A program made the position numbers and the translations under genes. This document shows, piece by piece, positions 26,786-36,000 of a DNA stretch of 64,000 nucleotides. The DNA comes from Rhizobiales bacterium IMCC20636. GTDB lineage: Bacteria > Pseudomonadota > Alphaproteobacteria > Rhizobiales > GCA-2746425. The notes beneath the pieces are model-generated. The model was not told the origin of the DNA and made no database searches. It saw nothing but the letters and a program-made list of their open reading frames with translations. Numbering within the stretch: position 1 is the stretch's first letter; each line of letters starts with the position of its first letter. The stretch lies in assembly GCA_016865015.1 (NCBI GenBank), contig CP018226.1, forward strand, positions 4,371,001-4,435,000. The letters are read 5' to 3'.

Positions 26786-29700
26786 TCAATCTGCCTGTTC
26801 CAATCCCACCACATCTTCAAACTTTCCACCGCTTGAGCGTTGGAGTTCCTCTACCTGCACCGGCTCAAGTCTTATGCTTGGATGGATCAGTTCAGCGGCA
26901 CGGCGGGCAACAGTTTGTGGGTCAAAATTCCGCGAGTCGCCATTGGCTACATACTGCAACTCAAAGCGATCAGGTGCCCGCTGCACAAGACGACTGCGCT
27001 CTGCATTCACCATCTCGCCCAATTCAGCCAATACAGTGCCAGATAACCACCGCTTCTCTCCATCAGGCAAAGTCACCATATTACGCCGTCGGCCTTCAAT
27101 GGTCGTGAGTGCGGGTAGTGATCTGCCGCACCGACAAGGTCCGGTAGCGAGGCGTGCATAATCGCCGATATCATAACGGATGAATGGTGTGGCGTAGTTG
27201 TAAAGGCTGGTCAAAACGACCCGCCCACTTTCACCTGGCGCGACGTGTTGCCCGTCGTCATCCAGTACTTCAAACAGAACATTCGACAAACAAACGTGAT
27301 AAAGTTCAGATTGGTCACACTGGATTGCCAGTTTTCCCATCTCCTGACAGCCATATGAATCAATCACTCTTGCGCCAAAACCATCACGGCAAAGCTGTCT
27401 GATCTCTGGTGTAAGAACCTCACCAACGGTGAGAATGGCATCAAACCGCAGAGAGCTGTTCTGTTTTATCGCTGCGAGTGCAAGCTCACGTATCATTGTT
27501 GGGTAACTCGTCAGATAGGGCGCTTTGACGAGCGCCAGCCAAGCGAGCTGGTCCTCTACTGGTGTGCTGACAGAGAGCCTGTACCGTGTTGCGTTTGGTG
27601 ATGATGGACTCCAACCTGGCTGCCCGCGTCCGCCAGGGAATTTATAGTGATCGCCTCCAAAACTCTTGATTTCTGCGAGTGGCACATCAAGATCCAGGTT
27701 GTGCCATCGATACATGCGCTCCGCTGCAGCCCTTGTCGACACAGTCGCGATACGGTTCCACGTGATATCAAGTGGAACTCCGCTAGAGCCGGAAGTGCGG
27801 GTAGCAAATGTCCGGTTGCCATCCTGAAGCTCGAATGCGCGACGACTAAGACGATGCTCTTGAGCTTCCTGGCGGGTCAACAAAGGAATATCAGTCCACG
27901 CCTCCGGATTAAATCGGCCTTCGTCAAAAAGCCGACTCAATCGACTGCGATAGAAGCGTGTATGTTGCCATGCATGCCGCAACAACTTTTCCAACTGCCT
28001 ACCTTGAATAGTGGCCACTTCGTTTGGCTGCGCGCGCTCCATATGAGCCAATGCCCGAGAGATCTCGTGCGTTGGATGCTCATTGAAATCAGGTTCGACA
28101 GCGGTTTCGGTGTTGTTTCTTGCTGCCAACACCCGCTCCACATGACGCAGCATGGTTTTGCAGCCATCAAGTTTGGAATTCTCGGAGAAATGATGAAATG
28201 CGAACACATTCGGCGAGCTGTTAACTTCAAGAATCCAGTGATTTTCGCTTGTTGCAGGCTGTGTGGGATTTTTTACGATCATATCCATCGCACCGACTGA
28301 CAAACCATCAATTGCTCGGAATGCCTTATTTGCGTTGGCCACATAGGATGGATGGATATCCGTGGCAATTACCGCTCTTACACCTGATGATAAATGTGAA
28401 GTAGATGCAAAAATCAGTTTCTCATCTATTGGGATTATGTCTGCCAAATCAATTCCGCGGCGTGCCAGATCTGTGACCATAGCACGGGTAATCACCGCTG
28501 GTTTTCGCTGACTTGCGTCACGGTTTGTGTTGCGCTGTTCAATCAATTTGATGACATTTGATTTACCATCCCCCATCACAGCAGAACGATCCTGGTATTG
28601 AGTGGTACAGACATCCGGTGCCAGATAGAATAGACGCACTACTTCACCATCAACACTACGCTCTACAATGATTTTCCCAAATGCCTTCGCAACATCCCGA
28701 AAGGCCTTTACTACTTCCGCGCTGGTTGTCAGCCCAGTGCTGACCAATCGACCTTTTGACCCAGACATTGGCTTTACACAAACCGGGTAGCCAATTTCGT
28801 CGGCATAGACTAACGCTTCAGCCAATTGACTTGATGCAAACATCCGTCCTTCAGGACCTGAAAGTCCAACCGTCTCAAGAACGTCTCTCGTCGCTTGCTT
28901 GTTGACCGTTATTTTTACTGCGTCTTCGTTAATATGGCCGGTGCTGCCGTTCTGATTGACAATATGAATAGCACCGTTCCGAAACTGAACAGGTGTTGAA
29001 CCAATCTCAATCTGAAGTGTTCGCCGGCTACCTTTCCTCGACCCGGTGGTGACCATTCGAGTATCCATCCCCAATTCGCGGGCCGCAGGGATGAGGCAAT
29101 TGATGTCCAAATCATAGCGTTCGACACCCCGGTCACGCTTTGTGAGTATTGGATCTGTCATGCCTTCATGTTGCAGGCTTGCCAGCATTTGGACGAGTGC
29201 TGCAGCGATTTTGATTTCCCGTCCATCAGTCGCGTAGCAAGTTTGCTTAAAATCTACCGACGGTTGGACAGCACAAAATTGAAAACTGGATGAACTGGCT
29301 GGTTGATCATGACTCGACAGCCGCATATCGATTGCCCCGTATGTCAGCGAAGGGAATGCCGCAAGAGCGTGCTGGGCTTCCATGAAATACGAAGGGTGGG
29401 GCAGGCTCTTACCTGCCATAAGCACAGTCTTTTCCGGTATGTACATTGACAACTCGCCCGGGCGCAGAGTTTGCTGGTCAAGAACTTCCCTGACCCCCAG
29501 CATTTGGTGCGCTGCGAAATAGAAACGAAACGTCCGTCCTGTCGGCACGGTTTCAATGGATATTGTCTCACAAAAGGTGGCCAGCATCCCCACGACGTTC
29601 TCAAAGCCGCCTCCAGTGTGGGAACAGAGCCAGGCCGATCCAAGCTCACGATCATCTGGCGCTATAAGCAGCGGTGGTGTCATGCGCTTTGCATAGGCGA

Positions 29701-30028
29701 ACATTGCATCAAGCGCAGAGGAACGAAAAGACTTGCCAGTGGCCACCGGCACGCCCACCATTTCAAGTGCAGCCCGCGTTGCGGACCGGCTCAAGGTTGT
29801 CTCTGCAGCCGAACCGTTCAAAGGATGTCCGGCCTGCCAAGAGTGAACCGGCGACTCTTCGTAAATCACACCGGCACGAACAACAAAACTACGAAACGCT
29901 GTTTCGATACGACCAAAACCAGTCTTAACATCGTCTGAAGTTAATTCTATTGCAGAGGTTTTGAGACCAGCGTGCGCGGCCTCCTCCAGCAAAAAGTTGG
30001 AGCCTTCATCGAGCTCTATCAAGGGCAT
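26786..30028 (-). CDS. Tandem ATP-grasp / PaaK-type adenylate-forming fusion protein
   Basis: A 1080-residue cytoplasmic protein with no signal peptide. Residues about 79-260 form a degenerate ATP-grasp module and about 374-630 a second, intact one resembling cyanophycin synthetase and GshF-type ligases: Lys419 (VCVKP), Glu456, MGDGKSNVIKLIE, Asp582 and Glu601/Asn603 (LEVNSSPN). Aligned positions in module 1 are Ala123, Ala253 and Gln255, so it probably does not bind ATP and metal. Residues about 680-1080 are PaaK/CapK-like: TSGSSGVP at 745-752, YGCQEMG, YDIGDYARL and CRCGR. It may activate one acid and ligate it to an amino acid; no partner genes adjoin. The SD AGGAG abuts the ATG, so TTG at 30022 may be the true start. 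Confidence 0.85.
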   Translation of the reverse strand: MPLIELDEGSNFLLEEAAHAGLKTSAIELTSDDVKTGFGRIETAFRSFVVRAGVIYEESPVHSWQAGHPLNGSAAETTLSRSATRAALEMVGVPVATGKSFRSSALDAMFAYAKRMTPPLLIAPDDRELGSAWLCSHTGGGFENVVGMLATFCETISIETVPTGRTFRFYFAAHQMLGVREVLDQQTLRPGELSMYIPEKTVLMAGKSLPHPSYFMEAQHALAAFPSLTYGAIDMRLSSHDQPASSSSFQFCAVQPSVDFKQTCYATDGREIKIAAALVQMLASLQHEGMTDPILTKRDRGVERYDLDINCLIPAARELGMDTRMVTTGSRKGSRRTLQIEIGSTPVQFRNGAIHIVNQNGSTGHINEDAVKITVNKQATRDVLETVGLSGPEGRMFASSQLAEALVYADEIGYPVCVKPMSGSKGRLVSTGLTTSAEVVKAFRDVAKAFGKIIVERSVDGEVVRLFYLAPDVCTTQYQDRSAVMGDGKSNVIKLIEQRNTNRDASQRKPAVITRAMVTDLARRGIDLADIIPIDEKLIFASTSHLSSGVRAVIATDIHPSYVANANKAFRAIDGLSVGAMDMIVKNPTQPATSENHWILEVNSSPNVFAFHHFSENSKLDGCKTMLRHVERVLAARNNTETAVEPDFNEHPTHEISRALAHMERAQPNEVATIQGRQLEKLLRHAWQHTRFYRSRLSRLFDEGRFNPEAWTDIPLLTRQEAQEHRLSRRAFELQDGNRTFATRTSGSSGVPLDITWNRIATVSTRAAAERMYRWHNLDLDVPLAEIKSFGGDHYKFPGGRGQPGWSPSSPNATRYRLSVSTPVEDQLAWLALVKAPYLTSYPTMIRELALAAIKQNSSLRFDAILTVGEVLTPEIRQLCRDGFGARVIDSYGCQEMGKLAIQCDQSELYHVCLSNVLFEVLDDDGQHVAPGESGRVVLTSLYNYATPFIRYDIGDYARLATGPCRCGRSLPALTTIEGRRRNMVTLPDGEKRWLSGTVLAELGEMVNAERSRLVQRAPDRFELQYVANGDSRNFDPQTVARRAAELIHPSIRLEPVQVEELQRSSGGKFEDVVGLEQAD

Positions 30029-30190
30029 CTCCTTTTGAACCGTCCCTATATTTACCTTAGCTCGAAAATGGCAGCGGTGACGACAATAGTTTCGAGCTCT
30101 GGCAGATTTACCAAATCACTTTCGACCTCGTTGATCCCGTTATTTTGACGCAGAGTTATCAGCTGTTTTTTTGCAGGATACCTCTCCCAT

Positions 30191-30223
30191 AAAAAAACCT
30201 CCCGACACACATGCCGGGAGGTT
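30191..30223 (-). terminator. Intrinsic terminator of aceA-DUF4170
   Basis: On the minus strand AACCTCCCG (complement 30223-30215) pairs with CGGGAGGTT (30204-30196), a nine-base GC-rich stem followed by a run of seven T. It lies just after the DUF4170 stop. Confidence 0.88.
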
Positions 30224-30247
30224 CTGGTCAGTCTGCCTGTCAGCTAT

Positions 30248-30448
30248 TTATGCGAAGGCTGGTTCACTGACAATCGAGTATCGGATGTTGCATTGTGAGC
30301 GGTCCTGCTCGGACATGTTGCGCCACAATTGCTCGGCTTTCTTGCGGCAATCCATCGGGCCGATAACCTGCTCGGTTCCCTCGACAACCTGGTTGAAATC
30401 CGTTGAGGTAAACTCGCCTCCAACAATCCAAAAACGTGAATTTTGCAT
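30248..30448 (-). CDS. DUF4170-domain protein
   Basis: A 66-residue protein matching the DUF4170 pattern: RFWIVGGEFTSTDF, IGPMDCRKKAEQLWRNMS and a final RYSIV. AAAGGA precedes the ATG. It lies 26 bases after aceA and shares its terminator, so it is co-transcribed with isocitrate lyase. The family is common in Alphaproteobacteria and has no known function. Confidence 0.85.
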   Translation of the reverse strand: MQNSRFWIVGGEFTSTDFNQVVEGTEQVIGPMDCRKKAEQLWRNMSEQDRSQCNIRYSIVSEPAFA

Positions 30449-30474
30449 GGGTATTTTCCTTTCAGGGTCTGACG

Positions 30475-31761
30475 TTAAGCTGCTTTGGTAAACTGGGCGG
30501 TTTCAGTGGATTCGCCCATGGCTGTGGTTGATGACTGGCCACCGGCAATGGCAACGCTGACAGCGTCGAAGTATCCGGTGCCGACTTCGCGCTGGTGGCG
30601 GGTGGCAGTGTATCCGTCTGCTTCGGAGGCGAACTCAGCCTGCTGCAGTTCCGAATAGGCTGCCATTCCGCGTTCCTTGTAGCCACGGGCCAGTTCGAAC
30701 ATGCCGTGATTCAACTGATGGAAGCCTGCCAGCGTGACGAACTGGAACTTGTAACCCATGGCACCCAGCTCGCGCTGGTAGACCGCGATGGTTTCCTTAT
30801 CCAGATTGGCTTCCCAGTTGAATGATGGCGAACAATTGTAAGCCATCATCTTGCCAGGGAATTCCTTCTGGATGGCTTCTGCAAAGCGGCGTGCATCATC
30901 CAGATTGGGTTTGGAAGTTTCCCACCAGATCAGATCCGCATGGCGGGCAAAGGCCAGACCACGCTTGATGCAATGCTCGACACCGGTGCCTTCCTTGAGA
31001 CGGAAGAAGCCTTCCGGCGTGCGTTCACCGGTCAGGAACTCATGATCCCGTTCATCGACATCCGATGTGATCAATCGTGCTGATTCCGCATCTGTCCGTG
31101 CCACCACAAGCGTTGAGGTTCCGCAGGTATCTGCTGCCAGACGCGCCGCATCAAGATTGCGGATATGGGCCTGTGTCGGGATCAGAACCTTGCCACCCAG
31201 ATGGCCACATTTTTTCTCGGATGCCAGCTGATCTTCAAAGTGAACGCCGGCAACACCTGCCTCAATATAGGCTTTCATGATTTCAAAGCAGTTCAGTGGT
31301 CCGCCGAAGCCGGCTTCCGCATCTGCTACGATTGGAACAAACCAGTCCCGCACAGCGCCGCCCTCACTGTGTTCGATCTGATCAGCGCGCTGCAGGGTGC
31401 GGTTGATCTTGCGTGCCAGCTCAGGACCGGAATTTGCAGGGTAGAGACTTTGATCAGGATACATCGCCCCGGCCACATTTGCGTCTGCCGCGACCTGCCA
31501 GCCAGACAGGTAAATGGCTTTCAAACCAGCCCGCGCCATCTGCATGGCCTGATTGCCGGACATGGCCCCCAGCGCATTGATGTAATCTTCTGATTTCAAA
31601 AGATCCCACAATTTGCGAGCGCCCTTGTCGGCGAGGGTATGCTCGATTTTCACTGAGCCGCGCAAGCGCGCCACATCGTCAGCGCTGTAGGGACGCTCTA
31701 TATACTGAAAACGATCTTCAGTCGTATTCGGAACCAAAGTGCTGAATGTGTTCTGTGACAT
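30475..31761 (-). CDS. aceA: Isocitrate lyase
   Basis: A 428-residue isocitrate lyase, splitting isocitrate to glyoxylate and succinate in the glyoxylate shunt, needed on acetate and fatty acids. The catalytic signature KKCGHLGG is present, as are LFFEDQ-like VHFEDQ, the metal-site region [10 protein letters not shown] and NCSPSFNW. The ATG at 31761 has AAGGA nine bases upstream; an ATG at 31770 would abut that site. Divergent from an ScfR-like regulator. Confidence 0.96.
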   Translation of the reverse strand: MSQNTFSTLVPNTTEDRFQYIERPYSADDVARLRGSVKIEHTLADKGARKLWDLLKSEDYINALGAMSGNQAMQMARAGLKAIYLSGWQVAADANVAGAMYPDQSLYPANSGPELARKINRTLQRADQIEHSEGGAVRDWFVPIVADAEAGFGGPLNCFEIMKAYIEAGVAGVHFEDQLASEKKCGHLGGKVLIPTQAHIRNLDAARLAADTCGTSTLVVARTDAESARLITSDVDERDHEFLTGERTPEGFFRLKEGTGVEHCIKRGLAFARHADLIWWETSKPNLDDARRFAEAIQKEFPGKMMAYNCSPSFNWEANLDKETIAVYQRELGAMGYKFQFVTLAGFHQLNHGMFELARGYKERGMAAYSELQQAEFASEADGYTATRHQREVGTGYFDAVSVAIAGGQSSTTAMGESTETAQFTKAA

Positions 31762-32144
31762 TGTTCTCATTCCTTAAGTCAACATGCCGCCTTTCGGGCG
31801 GTCTCCGGGTTTATTGCGCTGCGAAAATCATTGATTTTGCGGCACTGTGAAAACTGAAACCTTCCCTCTCAAATCCGTCATTATGATTTTTGCAGTAATT
31901 TACAAAAAATTTTCAAATCAGGATTTTCGGTCGGCGTGTTTCGTTTTCTTGCGTTCAAACTTCCATTGTTGAAATTTAATTACAACAATTATTCGTTTTA
32001 GGAGTTCCAGAATGGTGTCAGCGTGTAAAGTCATCTTTGTAAACTTTGTAATTTTGTAATGTTTGTAAATAAATTATCGTTTGCTCTGGACATTTTGCGC
32101 TGCACAGTTTTCAGTGGGTGCAGTGCACATGGAGGACTATTCGC
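31762..32144. promoter_or_regulatory. aceA / scfR-like divergent control region with TTTGTAA array
   Basis: An AT-rich 383-base spacer with no gene. TTTGTAA occurs four times at 32036, 32045, 32053 and 32062, spaced by 8-9 bases, and its complement TTACAAA at 31900 next to TTTTCAAAT. The array lies on the regulator's side, ending about 75 bases before its start; the inverted copy lies about 140 bases upstream of aceA. These are strong candidates for binding sites of the ScfR/RamB-like protein. Sites are seen; binding is inferred. Confidence 0.55.
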
Positions 32145-33590
32145 GTGGCCGATACAGTTGAAAAGAAGCTCTTCATCGGGCCACGCTTGCGGCGGCTGCG
32201 GCGCGAGTTCGGTTTGACACAGGCGCGGATGGCCGAGGAGCTGGATATCTCGCCAAGCTATCTCAATCTGATTGAACGGGGTCAAAGGCCGGCAACAGCC
32301 CAGTTCCTGATCAAGCTGGCTGGTGCCTATGATGTGGATATTCGCGCGCTTGCCTCTGACACCGAGCATCAGGCACTTGGAGAATTGCGAGAAATTTTTT
32401 CAGACCCGGTGTTTGCCGGAAGTGGTGGTCAGGTACCGCAGCAGGAATTGCGCGATCTGACGGAACACAGTCCAAGTGTCGCCGATGCCGTGCTGCGTCT
32501 TTATCAGGCATATAATGGTGCGAAACTGTCTGGCGATCGGCTGGCCGGTGCCGTGGGTGCGGGCGATGGCAGTCATGCTGTGAACAGTCCAATGGATCAG
32601 ATTCGCGATATGATCCGCGCTGCCAATAATTACTATCCGGAACTGGATCAGGTTGCCGAAGATCTGTATGCACAATTTCGCCAGCAGGATGACGAAATCT
32701 ATGCGCCCATGCGCCGGCATTTGCGGGAGGTGCGCAATGTTGATGTGCGCGTGATGCCGGAAGATGTCATGCGCGGCGAGTTGCGCCGTTTCGACCGCCA
32801 CCGCAAACGCCTGATGCTGTCTGAACTGATGGAACCGGCCGGTCGGGCCTTTCAGGTCGCCTATCATCTGGCCTTTACCGAAACCGGGAAGATCATTGAC
32901 GATCTGGTGGAACGGGCAGATTTGAGCGATCCGGTGACAAAACGGCTGGCCCGCGTTGCCTTTGGCAATTATTTTGCCGGTGCTCTGATGATGCCCTATG
33001 GGCGCTTTCTCGATGCTGCCGAAACGCTCGGCTATGACATCGACATATTGTGCCAGCGGTTTGGCGCCAGCTATGAGCAGGTGGCGCATCGGTTGACGAC
33101 CTTGCAGCGACAAACTGCGCGGGGCATTCCGTTCTTCTTCATTCGGCTCGACAATGCGGGCAATATTTCAAAACGGTTTTCATCGGGAAAATTTCATTTT
33201 TCCAAATTTGGCGGCACCTGCCCGCTGTGGAATGTGCATTCCACCTTCAGCGCGCCCGGTAAGATCCTGACACAGATTGTGGAAATGCCCGACGGGGTGC
33301 AGTATTTCAGCCTCGCACGAACTGTGCGTCGGGCGATCACGCCGTTTTCAGAACCGGAGCCCCAATTGGCGATTGGGCTGGGCTGTGAGCTGCGCTACGC
33401 GCACAGACTGGTTTATGCCAAGGGGCAGAATCTGGATACGCCAAACCCAACCCCGATCGGGATCAACTGCCAATTATGCGACCGGCCGGATTGCCGCCAG
33501 CGGGCAGCGCCGCCTTTGACGAAGGCGCTGGATGTGGATGAGCATCGCCGCGGCATATCACCCTTCAATTTTGTCGACGAGACTGCATGA
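32145..33590 (+). CDS. ScfR/RamB-like short-chain-fatty-acid transcriptional regulator
   Basis: A 481-residue regulator. The N-terminal XRE helix-turn-helix (RLRRLRREFGLTQARMAEELDISPSYLNLIERG) is followed by a domain of the ImmA/IrrE type without an HExxH metalloprotease motif, then a C-terminal DUF2083-like part with cysteines INCQLCDRPDCRQRAA. Such proteins (RamB, PrpC2 regulators, ScfR) control glyoxylate and propionate metabolism. The GTG at 32145 has GGAGG nine bases upstream. Divergence from aceA points to aceA as its target. Confidence 0.9.
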   Translation: MADTVEKKLFIGPRLRRLRREFGLTQARMAEELDISPSYLNLIERGQRPATAQFLIKLAGAYDVDIRALASDTEHQALGELREIFSDPVFAGSGGQVPQQELRDLTEHSPSVADAVLRLYQAYNGAKLSGDRLAGAVGAGDGSHAVNSPMDQIRDMIRAANNYYPELDQVAEDLYAQFRQQDDEIYAPMRRHLREVRNVDVRVMPEDVMRGELRRFDRHRKRLMLSELMEPAGRAFQVAYHLAFTETGKIIDDLVERADLSDPVTKRLARVAFGNYFAGALMMPYGRFLDAAETLGYDIDILCQRFGASYEQVAHRLTTLQRQTARGIPFFFIRLDNAGNISKRFSSGKFHFSKFGGTCPLWNVHSTFSAPGKILTQIVEMPDGVQYFSLARTVRRAITPFSEPEPQLAIGLGCELRYAHRLVYAKGQNLDTPNPTPIGINCQLCDRPDCRQRAAPPLTKALDVDEHRRGISPFNFVDETA

Positions 33591-33673
33591 AAGCATCCGT
33601 CTCTCGCGATGGAGCAGCGCCGTTATGACAGGGCTGCCCCGATGCGAAACGCTCCTTGAGTTCTTCGGACGGA

Positions 33674-33916
33674 TTATTCTTCGCTCAAAACCTCATATTC
33701 GGCTTCATCAAGCATATCATCGCCATTGGCATCGGCAATCACCAACTGATCATCGGAGACATCCGGCAGGGCGTCTTTGACTTCCTGCATGGACAGCATG
33801 CCATCTCCATCGGCATCAACATCTTCAAACTCGACCTCCTGGGCCATTGCCATGGTCGAAGCACCGGCAAACAAAGCAGCAAACAAGGCGGATTTCAGTT
33901 TCATCGCATTTGTCAT
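33674..33916 (-). CDS. Exported EF-hand protein
   Basis: An 80-residue protein with a signal peptide (MTNAMKLKSALFAALFAGAS...AMAQ) and two calcium-binding loops: DVDADGDGMLSMQE, canonical, and DANGDDMLDEAEYE, with Asp in place of the sixth-position Gly. Probably a small periplasmic calcium-binding protein. The ATG at 33916 has GGA upstream; ATG 33904 is an alternative. Confidence 0.85.
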   Translation of the reverse strand: MTNAMKLKSALFAALFAGASTMAMAQEVEFEDVDADGDGMLSMQEVKDALPDVSDDQLVIADANGDDMLDEAEYEVLSEE

Positions 33917-34098
33917 GATCAGTTTCCATTGTTGGATTGTTCTGGTTGAACACAAGGAAGACTGACAGATTGCTGTGTCCGAATTTTTGTCAATTCATGG
34001 CGGATGAAAGGTAATTTTGAGTGTGAACTGTGAGTGACAGACTGGAACGTTCTGTGACATAGAACGATACACCCAAAAAACAATCGGAACTGACCTTC

Positions 34099-35274
34099 AT
34101 GCCATTTGATTTTGACCGTGTCATAGACCAACACAACACCCATTCGCTGAAATGGGATGCGATGGAAAGCAGGCTTGGACTGGACCATCCGGACATGTTG
34201 CCGATGTGGGTCGCCGATATGGATTTTGCAGCGCCGCCCGCTGTTGCAGAGATGTTGCACCTCATGGCCGACAGAAGCGTGTTTGGTTATTTTGGCGATG
34301 ACCGGGATTACAAGCGCGCGGTCTGTGACTGGATGGCAAAGCGGCATCAGTACGAAGTGGACCCGGACTGGATCACGACAAGCCATGGGGTGGTGGCAGG
34401 TGTTGGGTCTGCCCTGCACAGCTTTACCCAACCCGGCGACGGAATTGTGGTGTTCTCGCCGGTCTATCACGCCTTTGGCAGCACCATCCGGGCAGCGGGC
34501 CGGTCATTGATCGAAAGCCCGCTGAAACTTGTCCAGGGCCGCTATGAAATGGATCTGGAGGGGCTGGCCACGCAGATTGATGCGAAGACGAAAATCATCA
34601 TTCTTTGCTCTCCGCACAATCCTGGTGGTCGGGTCTGGTCCCGGCAGGAACTGATTGATCTGTGCAAATTCTGTGAGACCCATGACCTGCTGCTGATCGC
34701 CGATGAAATACATCATGATCTGGTGTTTGACGGCCATCAACATTGGGTCACTGCAAATGCCTATCCGGATATTGCGGACCGGCTGATCACGCTGACAGCA
34801 GCCAGCAAAACCTTCAATCTGGCCGCCTCGATGACAGGCAATGTGATGATCTCCAACGCGCAATTGCGCGAGACCTTCATGACCACAGTGAAGGGGATGG
34901 GCGCATCCAGCCCAAACCGCATTGGCATTGAAATGGTGACGGCTGCCTATGCACATGGTGAAGACTGGCTGGAGGCCCTATTGCCGTATCTTCAGGCCAA
35001 TGCCAACCGGTTTGACGAAGCCATGGCGCGCATCATTCCCGGTGTTCGCTCCATGAAGCTGGAAGCGACCTATCTGGCCTGGTGTGATTTTTCAGAAACT
35101 GCTTACTGCATTGATGAGGCCGTGGCCCGGGTCCAGGATGTTGCACGTATTGCGATCAACAAGGGGCCAGTTTTTGGCGAAGGCGGCCAGACATGGCTGC
35201 GGTTCAACCTCGCCTGCCCGCGCTCGACTCTGGACGAGGCTATCCGCCGGTTGGAAACCGCTTTTCAGGATTAG
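34099..35274 (+). CDS. MalY/PatB-family PLP-dependent lyase/aminotransferase
   Basis: A 391-residue fold-type I PLP enzyme. The Schiff-base lysine is Lys237 in AASKTFNLA; ADEIHHDLVF carries the Asp that contacts the pyridine ring; SPHNPGGRVW is also typical. The family cleaves cystathionine or cysteine C-S bonds. Divergent from the EF-hand gene and convergent with rirA, four bases apart. Link to iron or sulfur supply is possible but not shown. Confidence 0.9.
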   Translation: MPFDFDRVIDQHNTHSLKWDAMESRLGLDHPDMLPMWVADMDFAAPPAVAEMLHLMADRSVFGYFGDDRDYKRAVCDWMAKRHQYEVDPDWITTSHGVVAGVGSALHSFTQPGDGIVVFSPVYHAFGSTIRAAGRSLIESPLKLVQGRYEMDLEGLATQIDAKTKIIILCSPHNPGGRVWSRQELIDLCKFCETHDLLLIADEIHHDLVFDGHQHWVTANAYPDIADRLITLTAASKTFNLAASMTGNVMISNAQLRETFMTTVKGMGASSPNRIGIEMVTAAYAHGEDWLEALLPYLQANANRFDEAMARIIPGVRSMKLEATYLAWCDFSETAYCIDEAVARVQDVARIAINKGPVFGEGGQTWLRFNLACPRSTLDEAIRRLETAFQD

Positions 35275-35278
35275 AGGC

Positions 35279-35746
35279 TTATGCAATCGGAGCGGTCGGG
35301 GATGGAACTGTCATATCAATCCCGAGCAATGGCCCGAGCATTGGATTGGGTTCCACGAGATCGGCAATCGTATAGCCAGCGAGCACGGTGAAAAACGCAT
35401 TGAGCGCCTCACGCAAGGCACCATTCAAAGCGCAACTGCCGATGAGGGGACAATCAGCACCGTCATCTTCAAAGCACTCTGCCATGGCGAAATTGTCTTC
35501 TGTCGTTTTCACGACATCAAGCAGTGAAATGGCGGTGGCGGGCATGCCCAGACGTATCCCACCATTGCGACCGCGGACGGTTTCCATGAAGCCGGCCTCG
35601 ACCAGTGGCTGCAGAATTTTAAAGAGAAACAGATCAGACACACGATAGGCATCGGCAATGGTTGCAACCCGACTGAGTTTGCCGTTGTTGGCCGCACAAT
35701 ACATCAACATGCGAATGGCGTAGTTGGTCTGTCGTGTCAGCCGCAT
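35279..35746 (-). CDS. rirA: Rrf2-family iron-responsive regulator RirA
   Basis: A 155-residue Rrf2 regulator that closely resembles rhizobial RirA from its first residues (MRLTRQTNYAIRMLMYCAAN) through VRGRNGGIRLG and FAMAECFEDDG. The Fe-S cluster cysteines fall at 91, 99 and 105, the positions known for RirA. RirA represses iron uptake under iron sufficiency by binding TGA-N9-TCA boxes; two such boxes lie upstream, between it and the iron-binding protein gene. Confidence 0.93.
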   Translation of the reverse strand: MRLTRQTNYAIRMLMYCAANNGKLSRVATIADAYRVSDLFLFKILQPLVEAGFMETVRGRNGGIRLGMPATAISLLDVVKTTEDNFAMAECFEDDGADCPLIGSCALNGALREALNAFFTVLAGYTIADLVEPNPMLGPLLGIDMTVPSPTAPIA

Positions 35747-35846
35747 GTCATTACTCCGAAATTTTGGCCAGATACCCGACCGTGAATCCTGATGGCCCCG
35801 AAAAGCTATTTGGCGTGATGCCAGTCTGGAATCATTCTAAGAAACA

Positions 35847-35924
35847 TGAGTGGTAAATTCAAGTTTTTTATTTCCTCATGTTGACGACAGAAACTTCCTA
35901 ACATAAACATGAGACCAATAATCA
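35847..35924. promoter_or_regulatory. Two iron-responsive operator (IRO) boxes
   Basis: TGA-N9-TCA occurs at 35847-35861 and 35910-35924. Both copies sit in the same extended context, AACATGAG before and TCAAGTTT after, 63 bases apart. This matches the RirA box described in rhizobia and lies between rirA and the Fe-binding protein gene, so both may be controlled from here. Confidence 0.7.
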
Positions 35925-36000
35925 AGTTTAAGTTTTCTAACCTGTCACACGGTCTGCGAATGCAGCCCATACAACCATTCAACTGAAAGTGGGAACTCTC

